Below are positions 8,360-16,732 of a stretch of DNA of 64,000 nucleotides, in pieces (position 1 is the first letter of the stretch; every line of letters begins with the position of its first letter). The translations under genes and the position numbers were made by a program. The DNA is from Enterobacter sp. CC120223-11 (GTDB lineage: Bacteria; Pseudomonadota; Gammaproteobacteria; Enterobacterales; Enterobacteriaceae): positions 145,793 to 209,792 of the forward strand of contig NZ_OBEF01000008.1 in assembly GCF_900215375.1 (NCBI RefSeq). Reading direction: 5' to 3'. A model generated the notes under the pieces. The model was not told the origin of the DNA, did not search any database, and saw only the letters and a list, made by a program, of their open reading frames with translations.

Positions 8360-11152
8360 ATGAATACATATGGAGCGTCTGCGTCACGCGAAAAATTCAA
8401 AAAGTCAACATTAGCCTGTATTATTGCTGGATTAATCGGCAGCGTATTCCCTGCTTCCGTTTTTGCCGATGCCAGTGACTGCATGTCTGTCAATAATACT
8501 CAGTACGTTTGTAATGGCGAGACCGGACTGTTAAACAGCAACGCTGCCGAGCTTCTGAATCCCTGGGAAAGTGTTGTCATTGAAACGACCGGAATCAGTT
8601 ATGGCTCACCGGGATCGCTTGATGGCCGTGCCATTAACTTTCGTAATTTCGCCGATACGGTCATCCCCGCAGAGCAACTGATTATCAGGACCACCGGAGA
8701 GGGTGCTACCGCCATTCAGGCTGAAAATGGCAAATTAACCTTCACGGGCAAAACGCAGATTGAGACGTCCGGGAAAGAAGCCTCCGGCGTTTTTCTCTCC
8801 AATCGCGGCTCATCGAACGTCATACTTGGTGATGACCTTAGCGTGTATACCGCGGACGGCATGGGGCTGGCCGCAGAGATTGTCTCCTCTGCACCAGCGG
8901 ATGATAATAGAGGCAACGTTATTAACGTCGGTAACAATGCCACTATTCGCACTGCCGGTGCTGGAACCAACGGCAGTTTTGCCGATGGGGGACAACTGGT
9001 TGGTCGCGGATACGGCATCTATTCCGGCGCTGCCTATTGGATGAACAACTCCAGGGGCAATAATCATTACGCCTATTCTGCACTCATCACTCTTGGGCAC
9101 AATACCTTTGTGGAAACGCTAGGCGATAAAGCCCATGCGGTCTACGCGAATAAAACCGGTTTGATTGAAACGGGCGACATCAGCGTTGTAACCCAGGGTA
9201 AGGCCGCTTCTGGTCTGGTGGCCGAAGATGGGGTTAAAAGGGGGCCGATATCTGGCGCTCCTGTACGTCCGTTGGCGGCGACTCTTTTTCCTTCGGTCCC
9301 TACAAATGACTTCAATGCGAACAGTGAGCTTGTATTAGACGGCGGCCGTCTCTACCTGACCCGCAACGTCAACGTGCAGGTTAATGGCGATGATAGCTAC
9401 GCTCTCTTCGCCACGGGTAAAAAAGCCTATATCGGTTCTGGCTTCCTGGAAGGCCCTGAGAGCGAAGGCATCTATAACGTGAAAGGCGATATGCTGACCA
9501 CTCGCCAGGGAACCATTGACCTGCGAATGATTCAGGGCTCACTGTTCTCCGGCGCAGCTGATTCCACCCAGCTCAGCGCCAATGGTGAACTCAACACGGC
9601 AGATAACGGCTACATCTATCTGGATATCAAAGGCGACAACAGCCTGTGGGATATGACCGCCAGTTCCGTCATCACCCGAATGGATCTTAATGATGCGCAA
9701 ATTGCATGGCGAGCCCCTGAAAACCAGCAGAGTTTTACTCCGGCTTATCTCACCGTCGTGGATAATTTTGCCGGGACAAATGGTTCGCTGAGACTGAATA
9801 CCGTCCTGGGTGGTGATGATTCCCTCACCGATCAATTGCACGTACTCGGTGACGTAGAGCCCGGCAGCACTAAGGTCAGTATTAACAACATCGGCGGTAA
9901 AGGTGCACTCACCCAGCAAGGCATTGAGATTATTACAGTGGGCGGTACTTCATTCGGTGAGTTCACGAAGGCAAGCCGTATTGTCGCAGGCGCCTATGAC
10001 TATGACGTGGTGCGTAAAGGCGAAAACTGGTATCTGGTGAGTTCTGTGACGCCGACAGAGCCTCCACCGGTGGATCCCGTACCGGAACCGAAGCCAGAAC
10101 CCGGTGTCGACCCGAAACCTGAACCCGGCGTTGACCCTAAGCCTGAACCTGGTCCTGGCCCGTTGACACCTTTAGTTCGCCCTGAGCCTGGCGCCTATCT
10201 GGCAAACCACGCTGCGGCTAACGGTATGTTTGTTATGCGGTTACACGACCGACTGGGCGAAACACAATATACCGATGCCCTGACTGGCGAGAAAAAAGTG
10301 ACCAGCCTTTGGCTGAGACAAGTTGGCGGGCACAACGTCTTCCATAGCGCCGGACAATTGACCACGCAAAGCAACCGCTATATTGCCCAGTTAGGTGGCG
10401 ACGTGGCGCAGTGGTCAACCGACGGAAAAGATCGCTGGCATCTCGGTATCATGGGGGGTTATGCCAACAACCAGAGCAACACACGTTCCCGCTGGAGCGA
10501 CTATAAAGCCGACGGTACGCTCAGTGGTTACAGCGTCGGGGTTTACGGCACCTGGTATGCCGATAATGAGCATAAAGAAGGGTTGTACACCGATAGCTGG
10601 CTTATTTACAGCTGGTTCAACAACCACGTTAAAGGGGATGACCTGCCCTCTGAAAGCTATAAATCACGTGGCCTGACGGCTTCCGTGGAAGCGGGCTGGA
10701 CGGAAGAGATGGGCCGTTTCTACGGCAGTCAGGGCACGCTTAACACCTGGTATCTGCAACCTAAGGCGCAGGCTATCTGGATGGGTGTTCGCAGCCACGG
10801 ACACACTGAATCTAACGGTTCCGGTGTCAGCTTCGGCGGTGACGGAAATGTCCAGACTCGTCTGGGATTACGAGCCTACATCAACAGCCATCACAAAATG
10901 GATGAAGGTAAGCGCCGGGAGTTCGAACCCTTTGTTGAAATGAACTGGCTACACAACACCAACACCTTCTCAGCCACGCTGGACGACAGAACCATTAGCC
11001 AGCAGGGAGCACGAAATATTGGTGAAATCAAAACCGGCGTTGAGGCCAAACTCGGCGACAGGCTGAATATGTGGGGCAATGTGGGCGTACAGATGGGAGG
11101 CAAAGGCTATCATGACGCCTCCGCGATGTACGGTATTAAATATCAATTCTGA
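8360..11152 (+). CDS. Type V (classical) autotransporter, AIDA/pertactin-like
   Basis: 930 residues. It has a long signal peptide (residues 1-36, ending ASVFA) and a passenger of about 530 residues rich in Gly, Asn, Thr and short beta-strand repeats as in beta-helix passengers. A proline/glutamate linker follows near 565-607 (units of PEPGVDPK), then a C-terminal beta-barrel of about 280 residues ending in the typical Tyr-x-Phe (KYQF). The barrel should insert in the outer membrane through Bam and display the passenger outside. I chose the ATG at 8360 because AAGGAAG lies just upstream and a signal peptide begins there. The passenger holds few Cys and no visible protease triad, so an adhesin role is more likely than an enzyme. 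A terminator follows. Confidence 0.88.
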   Translation: MNTYGASASREKFKKSTLACIIAGLIGSVFPASVFADASDCMSVNNTQYVCNGETGLLNSNAAELLNPWESVVIETTGISYGSPGSLDGRAINFRNFADTVIPAEQLIIRTTGEGATAIQAENGKLTFTGKTQIETSGKEASGVFLSNRGSSNVILGDDLSVYTADGMGLAAEIVSSAPADDNRGNVINVGNNATIRTAGAGTNGSFADGGQLVGRGYGIYSGAAYWMNNSRGNNHYAYSALITLGHNTFVETLGDKAHAVYANKTGLIETGDISVVTQGKAASGLVAEDGVKRGPISGAPVRPLAATLFPSVPTNDFNANSELVLDGGRLYLTRNVNVQVNGDDSYALFATGKKAYIGSGFLEGPESEGIYNVKGDMLTTRQGTIDLRMIQGSLFSGAADSTQLSANGELNTADNGYIYLDIKGDNSLWDMTASSVITRMDLNDAQIAWRAPENQQSFTPAYLTVVDNFAGTNGSLRLNTVLGGDDSLTDQLHVLGDVEPGSTKVSINNIGGKGALTQQGIEIITVGGTSFGEFTKASRIVAGAYDYDVVRKGENWYLVSSVTPTEPPPVDPVPEPKPEPGVDPKPEPGVDPKPEPGPGPLTPLVRPEPGAYLANHAAANGMFVMRLHDRLGETQYTDALTGEKKVTSLWLRQVGGHNVFHSAGQLTTQSNRYIAQLGGDVAQWSTDGKDRWHLGIMGGYANNQSNTRSRWSDYKADGTLSGYSVGVYGTWYADNEHKEGLYTDSWLIYSWFNNHVKGDDLPSESYKSRGLTASVEAGWTEEMGRFYGSQGTLNTWYLQPKAQAIWMGVRSHGHTESNGSGVSFGGDGNVQTRLGLRAYINSHHKMDEGKRREFEPFVEMNWLHNTNTFSATLDDRTISQQGARNIGEIKTGVEAKLGDRLNMWGNVGVQMGGKGYHDASAMYGIKYQF

Positions 11153-11182
11153 ATCTATTCAGCGCTCTTTATGATGTCCCCA

Positions 11183-11206
11183 GAGGCTGCTTCAGGCAGC
11201 CTCTTA
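11183..11206 (+). terminator. Hairpin terminator after the autotransporter
   Basis: GAGGCTGC and GCAGCCTC form an 8-bp stem with a TTCAG loop, followed by TTAATTTAT. It sits about 30 bases after the autotransporter stop. The downstream tract is AT-rich rather than a clean T run. Confidence 0.75.
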
Positions 11207-11536
11207 ATTTATATTTATTTGATAACGGCCAATACAATAACCCCCTGCCATTAAAGTATGGATTTAGCGGCGTTAGCGTCAGGCCACTTTTGGCGGTATG
11301 TTGTTGATACTGCGCTCTCCTTTCTGGTGTAAAACCAAAGTTGAAACAGTCATAACTAATCCAGTAGATGCCCGCCACCAATTTAATAATAAATAAACCT
11401 CCTCTTGTCATCGGCAGTGATTTAATGCGAAATAATACATTAATTCATTGTCTTAAATTCCTATTGGGAACTGTCTGTTTATCTTCCCGAACAACATATT
11501 GCCCCGCCAGCAGGGGCATATTATTGAGGTGGTATC
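11204..11536 (+). promoter_or_regulatory. Upstream region of the small repeat protein
   Basis: About 330 bases between the terminator and the next gene. A minus-strand ORF (11169-11411) crosses it but runs through the terminator stem and matches nothing I know, so I did not call it. A promoter for the small secreted protein is expected near the 3' end of this stretch. Confidence 0.4.
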
Positions 11537-11830
11537 ATGAAAAAAATTATTCTGGCTTTGACTTTCGCGACCGTAGCACTTCCGGCTTTTGCAAATCACC
11601 CTATTGCCCGTACAACGGCAGTGGCCACGGCCGATCATCCTGTTGCAATGGCTGCAGCGACCGGCGGTAATGGTGCAAATACTGTGGCGCGGGCAGAAGT
11701 TGTTGGTCACTCCGATAACCCGGCCGCGATGGCCGTTGCGACCGGCAGTGGCCGTCATCCTGTCGCACGCACCGCCGTTGTTGCAGGCTCTGATAATCCT
11801 GTTGCTGCCGCGGCGGTTACCGCGCGTTAA
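11537..11830 (+). CDS. Small secreted Ala-rich tandem-repeat protein
   Basis: 97 residues with a clear signal peptide (MKKIILALTFATVALPAFA, cleaved after residue 19). The mature part is about 78 residues of a roughly 13-residue repeat alternating an HPVARTAVVA-like unit and a DNPVAMAAATG-like unit, about three pairs in all. It contains no Cys, Trp, Tyr or Phe after the signal. GAGGTGG lies five bases before the ATG, and a hairpin terminator follows, so this is a free-standing gene. I do not recognise the family. The regular period suggests a small solenoid or an extended surface/periplasmic protein. It lies directly downstream of the autotransporter. Confidence 0.75.
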   Translation: MKKIILALTFATVALPAFANHPIARTTAVATADHPVAMAAATGGNGANTVARAEVVGHSDNPAAMAVATGSGRHPVARTAVVAGSDNPVAAAAVTAR

Positions 11831-11835
11831 GCATC

Positions 11836-11864
11836 CCTTCCCCGGTTTCAGGCCGGGGAACGCT
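11836..11864 (+). terminator. Hairpin terminator after the repeat protein
   Basis: TTCCCCGG and CCGGGGAA form an 8-bp stem with a 7-base loop, followed by CGCTTTT. It begins six bases after the stop codon. Confidence 0.75.
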
Positions 11865-12007
11865 TTTCCATTTCATACTGTTGCCAGTAACATTATCCTT
11901 ATCCCTGCCTCTTTTCTGAACACCAGCGCAGCCTCATTTTCATCACCTGTCCCTGCCTCTCTTTAGCCGTAGTCTACACTTCCCGTTCTATCCTCGATCG
12001 CCGTCAC

Positions 12008-12027
12008 ATAATTCCGTACGAAATTAT
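12008..12027. promoter_or_regulatory. Near-perfect 20-bp palindrome upstream of mdcA (candidate MdcR operator)
   Basis: ATAATTCCGTACGAAATTAT differs from its own reverse complement at only one base pair. It lies 116 bases upstream of the mdcA start, in a region otherwise free of genes. LysR-type regulators bind such dyads, so it is the best candidate site for MdcR. The assignment is inference. Confidence 0.55.
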
Positions 12028-12142
12028 TACTCTAAGGCTAACAATCTGCACCCCGGGTTAATTGATGGGTTACTCCTTACGGAGCAGACTAACTGCAGCA
12101 TAAATCCAGGCAAAAATGATTTGCTGAATCAGGAGGTTAATA

Positions 12143-13798
12143 ATGAATGCTGGCCAAAGTCCGGCCCGGAACTGGAACACGCGCCGCAGCGAGAAAGCGC
12201 GCCGCGTGGCTTCCCTTTCGGTGCAGGGGAAAGTCATTCCCACCGACGGTCTGGTGGATGCGCTGGAAAAACTGATTGCCCCAGGCGACCGCGTGGTGCT
12301 GGAAGGCAACAACCAGAAGCAGGCTGATTTCCTCTCCCGTATGCTTGCCGAAGTGAACCCGTCGAAAGTGCATGACCTGCATATGATCATGCCGAGCGTC
12401 GGGCGCAGCGAGCATCTCGATATCTTCGAAAAAGGCATCGCCCGCAAGCTCGATTTCTCTTTCTCCGGCCCACAGAGCCTGCGCATTTCGCAGCTGTTAC
12501 AGGACGGTCAGCTGGAAATCGGCGCGATCCACACCTATATCGAACTCTACTCCCGCCTGTACGTCGATCTCTGCCCGAACGTGGCGCTGATTGCCGGCTA
12601 TAAAGCGGACCGCAAAGGCAACCTCTACACCGGCCCGAGCACCGAAGATACCCCGGCGCTGGTGGAAGCCGCCGCCTTCCGCGACGGCATTGTTATTGCC
12701 CAGGTTAACGAAATCGTCGATGACGAATGCGACCTGCCGCGCGTTGATATTCCAGGCTCGTGGATTGATTACGTGGTCGTCGCCGACAAGCCGTTCTTTA
12801 TCGAACCGCTGTTCACCCGCGACCCGCGCCTCATCAAACAGGAACATATCCTGATGGCGATGATGGCAATCAAAGGCATCTACGCCGAGCATCAGGTGCA
12901 GTCCCTGAACCACGGCATCGGCTTTAACACCGCCGCCATCGAACTGCTGCTGCCAACCTACGGCGAGCAGCTCGGTCTGAAGGGTAAAATCTGTAAGCAC
13001 TGGACCCTTAACCCGCACCCGACGCTTATCCCTGCCATCGAAAGCGGCTGGGTGGAGAGCGTGCACTGCTTCGGCGGCGAACTCGGGATGGAAGAATATA
13101 TCCGCGCCCGTCCGGACATCTTCTTCACCGGGGCCGACGGCTCCATGCGCTCCAACCGCGCCTTCTGCCAGCTGGCAGGCCAGTACGCGGTGGACATGTT
13201 CATCGGCTCCACGTTGCAGATTGACGGCCTCGCCAACTCCTCCACCGTGACGCGCGGACGCCTCTCCGGCTTCGGCGGCGCGCCAAATATGGGCCACGAT
13301 CCGCACGGTCGTCGTCACGCCACGCCTGCCTGGCTGAACATGATCACCGAGCCTGACCCAATGCAGCGCGGTAAAAAACTCGTCGTGCAGATGGTGGAAA
13401 CCTTCCAGGCGGGCGTGAAGCCAAGCTTCGTCGAACAGCTGGATGCCGTTGAAGTGGCTAAATCCTCCGGCATGCCGCTGGCACCGGTCATGATTTACGG
13501 CGACGACGTGACCCACGTGCTGACCGAAGAAGGCATCGCCTATCTCTATCGCGGTGAAAGCCTTGAAGAGCGCCGCGCCATGGTTGCCGCCGTCGCCGGG
13601 ATCACCGACATCGGCCTGGGTGTGGATGCCAAACGCGTCGCTGAGCTGCGCAAAAGCGGCAAAGTGGTGTACCCGGAAGACATGGGCATCCGCCGCTCCG
13701 ACGCCACCCGTTCCCTGCTCGCCGCAGGCAGCGTGGCGGACCTGGTCGAATGGTCCGACGGCCTGTACAACCCACCTGCGAAATTCCGGAGCTGGTAA
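12143..13798 (+). CDS. mdcA: Malonate decarboxylase alpha subunit (acetyl-S-ACP:malonate ACP transferase)
   Basis: 551 residues, the usual length for MdcA. The family belongs to the CoA-transferase-like superfamily and swaps acetate for malonate on the thiol of the ACP prosthetic group. Visible family blocks include RVVLEGNNQKQADFLSR near the start and GGAPNMGHDPHGRRH near residue 375. The start is supported by AGGAGG seven bases upstream. It is the first gene of mdcABCDE(FGH), and mdcB overlaps its stop (TAATG). The enzyme is cytoplasmic and biotin-independent: the ACP subunit MdcC is malonylated by MdcA and decarboxylated by MdcDE. Confidence 0.96.
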   Translation: MNAGQSPARNWNTRRSEKARRVASLSVQGKVIPTDGLVDALEKLIAPGDRVVLEGNNQKQADFLSRMLAEVNPSKVHDLHMIMPSVGRSEHLDIFEKGIARKLDFSFSGPQSLRISQLLQDGQLEIGAIHTYIELYSRLYVDLCPNVALIAGYKADRKGNLYTGPSTEDTPALVEAAAFRDGIVIAQVNEIVDDECDLPRVDIPGSWIDYVVVADKPFFIEPLFTRDPRLIKQEHILMAMMAIKGIYAEHQVQSLNHGIGFNTAAIELLLPTYGEQLGLKGKICKHWTLNPHPTLIPAIESGWVESVHCFGGELGMEEYIRARPDIFFTGADGSMRSNRAFCQLAGQYAVDMFIGSTLQIDGLANSSTVTRGRLSGFGGAPNMGHDPHGRRHATPAWLNMITEPDPMQRGKKLVVQMVETFQAGVKPSFVEQLDAVEVAKSSGMPLAPVMIYGDDVTHVLTEEGIAYLYRGESLEERRAMVAAVAGITDIGLGVDAKRVAELRKSGKVVYPEDMGIRRSDATRSLLAAGSVADLVEWSDGLYNPPAKFRSW

Positions 13799-14658
13799 TG
13801 AAACTCCTGTCACAGACTCATGCCGAAGGTCAGGCGCAACAGCTGGCGTTCATCGCCCGCGACTGCCTTATCGACGAAGCGCGATTAAGCCCGAAGCCGG
13901 GTCTGGTGGACAGCCGGGGAAACGGTGCCCATCACGACCTGACACTGGATCTGATGGAGCGCTCGGCGCACAGCCTGACCCCGACGTTTCTGCAACTGGC
14001 TCAGCAAAGCTGGCAGCGTCCTGCGGATATCGCCCTGCGCGAAACCGTGGGCCGCTTAGGGCGCGAAGGCGAACAGCAGATGATGGCCGCAACGAAGGGC
14101 GTGAATACCCATCGCGGTGCCATCTGGGCACTGGGTTTACTGATTGGCGCGAGCGCAATGCTGAACGGCAATGCCTCCGCGCAGCAGATTGCAGACACTG
14201 CCGCCCTGCTCGCCCGTTTACCGGACCACGCCGCGCCGAAGGTGTTCAGCAAAGGGCTGAAAGCCACGCATCAGTATCGGGTGCCCGGCGCGCGTGAAGA
14301 GGCACAGCAGGCGTTTCCGCACGTGATGCAGCTTGCGCTGCCGCAGCTGTTACGCACCCGTGCGATGGGCGCGAACGAAAGCGAAGCGCGTCTGGATGCG
14401 CTGATGGCCATCATGACCTCGCTCAGCGACACCTGTGTGCTTTCCCGCGCCGGAATGCCGGGCCTGCAAGCGATGCAGACCGGTGCCCGCGCGGTGCTGA
14501 ATGCAGGCGGCTGTGCCACGGTTCAGGGTCGCGATGCGCTCGCAAAACTCGACGCACAGATGCTCGCGCTGAACGCTTCGCCCGGTGGCGCTGCGGATCT
14601 TCTCGCCGCCACGCTGTTTCTCGACAGGGTCAGCCAGCCCGCGTCTTGCTCAATTTAA
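13798..14658 (+). CDS. mdcB: Triphosphoribosyl-dephospho-CoA synthase
   Basis: 286 residues starting at the ATG that overlaps the mdcA stop. The family (CitG/MdcB) makes 2'-(5''-triphosphoribosyl)-3'-dephospho-CoA from ATP and dephospho-CoA, the precursor of the MdcC prosthetic group. Typical blocks are LSPKPGLVDSRGNGAHHD, TKGVNTHRGAIWALG and the C-terminal GGAADLLAA. It is translationally coupled to mdcA and works with MdcG encoded later in the operon. Confidence 0.95.
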   Translation: MKLLSQTHAEGQAQQLAFIARDCLIDEARLSPKPGLVDSRGNGAHHDLTLDLMERSAHSLTPTFLQLAQQSWQRPADIALRETVGRLGREGEQQMMAATKGVNTHRGAIWALGLLIGASAMLNGNASAQQIADTAALLARLPDHAAPKVFSKGLKATHQYRVPGAREEAQQAFPHVMQLALPQLLRTRAMGANESEARLDALMAIMTSLSDTCVLSRAGMPGLQAMQTGARAVLNAGGCATVQGRDALAKLDAQMLALNASPGGAADLLAATLFLDRVSQPASCSI

Positions 14659-14668
14659 AGAGGATGTT

Positions 14669-14968
14669 ATGGAACACATTACATTGTCATTTCCTGCCAG
14701 CCGCACCTTCAGCGGCAAAGCTCTGGCAGGCGTTGTAGGCTCCGGTGATATGGAAGTGCTGTTCACCGCCGCCGCCGGGGATACCCTCAGCATTGATATC
14801 ACCACCTCCGTGGACAACAGCACCCGTCGCTGGAACGCGCTGTTTGACCGCCTGAACCTGACCAATGGCCTGCCCGCAGGCAAGCTAATTATTCACGATT
14901 TCGGCGCGACGCCGGGCGTGGCGCGCATTCGTATCGAACAGGTTTTTGAAGAGGTGGCTCATGCGTAA
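14669..14968 (+). CDS. mdcC: Malonate decarboxylase acyl-carrier protein (delta subunit)
   Basis: 99 residues. Ser25 in VVGSGDMEVL is the expected attachment site for the phosphoribosyl-dephospho-CoA prosthetic group, as in Klebsiella MdcC. The C-terminal ARIRIEQVFEE block is also typical. It starts ten bases after mdcB with AAAGAGG upstream and overlaps mdcD by eight bases. It carries the acetyl and malonyl groups between MdcA and MdcDE. Confidence 0.95.
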   Translation: MEHITLSFPASRTFSGKALAGVVGSGDMEVLFTAAAGDTLSIDITTSVDNSTRRWNALFDRLNLTNGLPAGKLIIHDFGATPGVARIRIEQVFEEVAHA

Positions 14969-15794
14969 CGACCGCAGCTTTATTGAATTACGGGCCCGCC
15001 AACGCGCCCATGCGCTGCTGGATGACGGCAGCTACCGCGAACTGCTCGATCCGTTCGAAGGCATTATGTCGCCGTGGCTCGCGCCGCAGGGCGTGGTGCC
15101 GCAGTCCGACGACGGCATGGTGGTCGCTCGCGGCACCATTAACGGCCAGTCGGCGGTGGTGATTGCCATCGAAGGCACCTTCCAGGGCGGCAGCATGGGC
15201 GAAGTGTCCGGTGCCAAAATGGCAGCGGCGCTCGAACTGGCGGCGGAAGACAACCGCAACGGCATTCCGACCCAGGCCGTGCTGAGTCTCGAAACCGGCG
15301 GCGTGCGCTTACAGGAAGCTAACCTCGGCCTGGCGGCGATTGCCGATATCCATGCGGCGATTGTCGATCTGCGTCGCTACACGCCTGTCGTCGGCATCAT
15401 TACCGGCACCGTCGGCTGCTTCGGCGGGATGTCCATCGCCGCCGCGCTGTGCAGCTATCTGATTGTGACCCGTGAAGCGCGCCTCGGCCTGAACGGTCCG
15501 CAGGTTATCGAGCAGGAAGCCGGAATCGAAGAGTACGACTCCCGCGACCGCCCGTTCATCTGGAGCATGACCGGCGGCGAAATCCGCTATGCCAGCGGCC
15601 TGGTGGATGCGCTGGTGGATGACGGCGTCAACGCGGTGAAAACCGCGATGAACGAAGCCATTGCCAAAGGCGTTCCGGCGCAAAACCGCAGCGACAAATA
15701 TGCCGACTTCCTGACCCGTCTGAGCAACTTCGACACCCGTCAGCAGGCCGACACCGCGCAGATCAAACAGCTTTTCGCCGGGGAGGTGAAATGA
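14961..15794 (+). CDS. mdcD: Malonate decarboxylase beta subunit
   Basis: 277 residues of the carboxyltransferase (crotonase-like) fold. With MdcE it decarboxylates malonyl-S-ACP to acetyl-S-ACP and CO2. The chain contains the oxyanion-type glycine block GTVGCFGGMSIAAAL and ETGGVRLQEAN. The ATG at 14961 overlaps the mdcC stop by eight bases; an upstream TTG in the same frame is unlikely. GAGGTGG precedes the ATG. It overlaps mdcE by four bases, so C, D and E are tightly coupled and are probably made in fixed ratio. Confidence 0.95.
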   Translation: MRNDRSFIELRARQRAHALLDDGSYRELLDPFEGIMSPWLAPQGVVPQSDDGMVVARGTINGQSAVVIAIEGTFQGGSMGEVSGAKMAAALELAAEDNRNGIPTQAVLSLETGGVRLQEANLGLAAIADIHAAIVDLRRYTPVVGIITGTVGCFGGMSIAAALCSYLIVTREARLGLNGPQVIEQEAGIEEYDSRDRPFIWSMTGGEIRYASGLVDALVDDGVNAVKTAMNEAIAKGVPAQNRSDKYADFLTRLSNFDTRQQADTAQIKQLFAGEVK

Positions 15795-16594
15795 TGACTC
15801 AGTCCAATAGCCGTGGAGCCCTGTGGCTGGAAAAACTCGCGCCGAATGCGCCTCGCATGAACGGCCTGTGCCCTTCCGTACAGGTTGCCGATGGCGAACT
15901 GAACGGCGAGAGCGTGCGATTCATCGCTGTAGTGCCGGATGCCAATAATCACTACCCGCGCGCCGCGAAAGGCGAAGTGGGCCTGCTGGAAGGCTGGACG
16001 CTGGCAAAAGTGGTGAATGAAACCATTGATGCCGACGCCAACAGCGACGTGAAGCGCCCGATTGTGGCGGTGATTGACGTGCCAAGTCAGGCCTATGGCC
16101 GTCGCGAAGAAGCGTTCGGTATTCACCAGGCGCTGGCCGGTGCCGCAGGTGCTTATGCCAAAGCGCGCCTGGCGGGCCATCCGGTGATCGGTCTTATCGT
16201 CGGCAAGGCGATGTCCGGGGCATTTCTGGCGCACGGCTATCAGGCCAACCGTCTGATTGCCATCAACGACAAAGGCGTGCTGGTGCATGCGATGGGCAAA
16301 GAGTCCGCCGCGCGTATCACGCTGCGTACCGTCGATGCGCTGGAAAAACTGGCGGCAACCATTCCGCCAATGGCCTATGACGTCAGCAACTACGCCACCC
16401 TCGGCCTGCTTTCCGATCTGCTTAACCTCAGCAACCCGGATGCGCCGTCCGATGCTGACCTGGCGCTGGTGGAACTCACCGTGCAGAAAGCAATTTCGGA
16501 TGCACGTAAGGATCCAACGCTGAAAAACCGTCTCGGCGCGGAAAATCGCCGTAGCTCCGCCCTGGTACGCGAAAGGATGCGCGCCAGCTGGTAA
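15791..16594 (+). CDS. mdcE: Malonate decarboxylase gamma subunit (co-decarboxylase)
   Basis: 267 residues, the partner of MdcD in the malonyl-S-ACP decarboxylase. A glycine-rich carboxyltransferase block GLIVGKAMSGAFLAHGYQANR and DVPSQAYGRREEAFGIH are visible. The ATGATG start overlaps the mdcD stop (four bases) and has GGGAGGTGA upstream. A large hairpin stands between this gene and mdcF, so it may be the last gene of the highly expressed catalytic part of the operon. Confidence 0.94.
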   Translation: MMTQSNSRGALWLEKLAPNAPRMNGLCPSVQVADGELNGESVRFIAVVPDANNHYPRAAKGEVGLLEGWTLAKVVNETIDADANSDVKRPIVAVIDVPSQAYGRREEAFGIHQALAGAAGAYAKARLAGHPVIGLIVGKAMSGAFLAHGYQANRLIAINDKGVLVHAMGKESAARITLRTVDALEKLAATIPPMAYDVSNYATLGLLSDLLNLSNPDAPSDADLALVELTVQKAISDARKDPTLKNRLGAENRRSSALVRERMRASW

Positions 16595-16633
16595 GGGGCA
16601 ACATCAGAAGTACGTAAAAAAAGACCTGCCGAA

Positions 16634-16680
16634 AGCGGCAACCGTCGGGCGCAGCATAGCGCCCACGGCAAGCCGCTTTT
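16634..16680 (+). terminator. Long hairpin with T tract between mdcE and mdcF (terminator or attenuator)
   Basis: AGCGGC..CCGT..GGGCGC pairs with GCGCCC..ACGG..GCCGCT, giving a long stem with one internal loop and an AGCATA apical loop, followed by TTTT. It lies 40 bases after mdcE and about 50 before mdcF. It probably reduces transcription of mdcFGH relative to the enzyme subunits. Confidence 0.7.
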
Positions 16681-16732
16681 AGAAAATTATAAACATCGCA
16701 AATGTTCTCTTTTTTCTTACTACAGGTGATCT

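Noticed and set aside
11169-11411. Minus-strand ORF of 80 codons after the autotransporter
   Set aside because: It runs through the terminator stem at 11183-11203 and matches no family I know. AGAGGAGG lies inside the ORF rather than before its ATG.
12497-13813. Minus-strand ORF of 438 codons over mdcA
   Set aside because: It lies entirely over a well-identified gene, has a shadow-type composition (His, Gly, Val and Ala-rich) and no ribosome site or family match.
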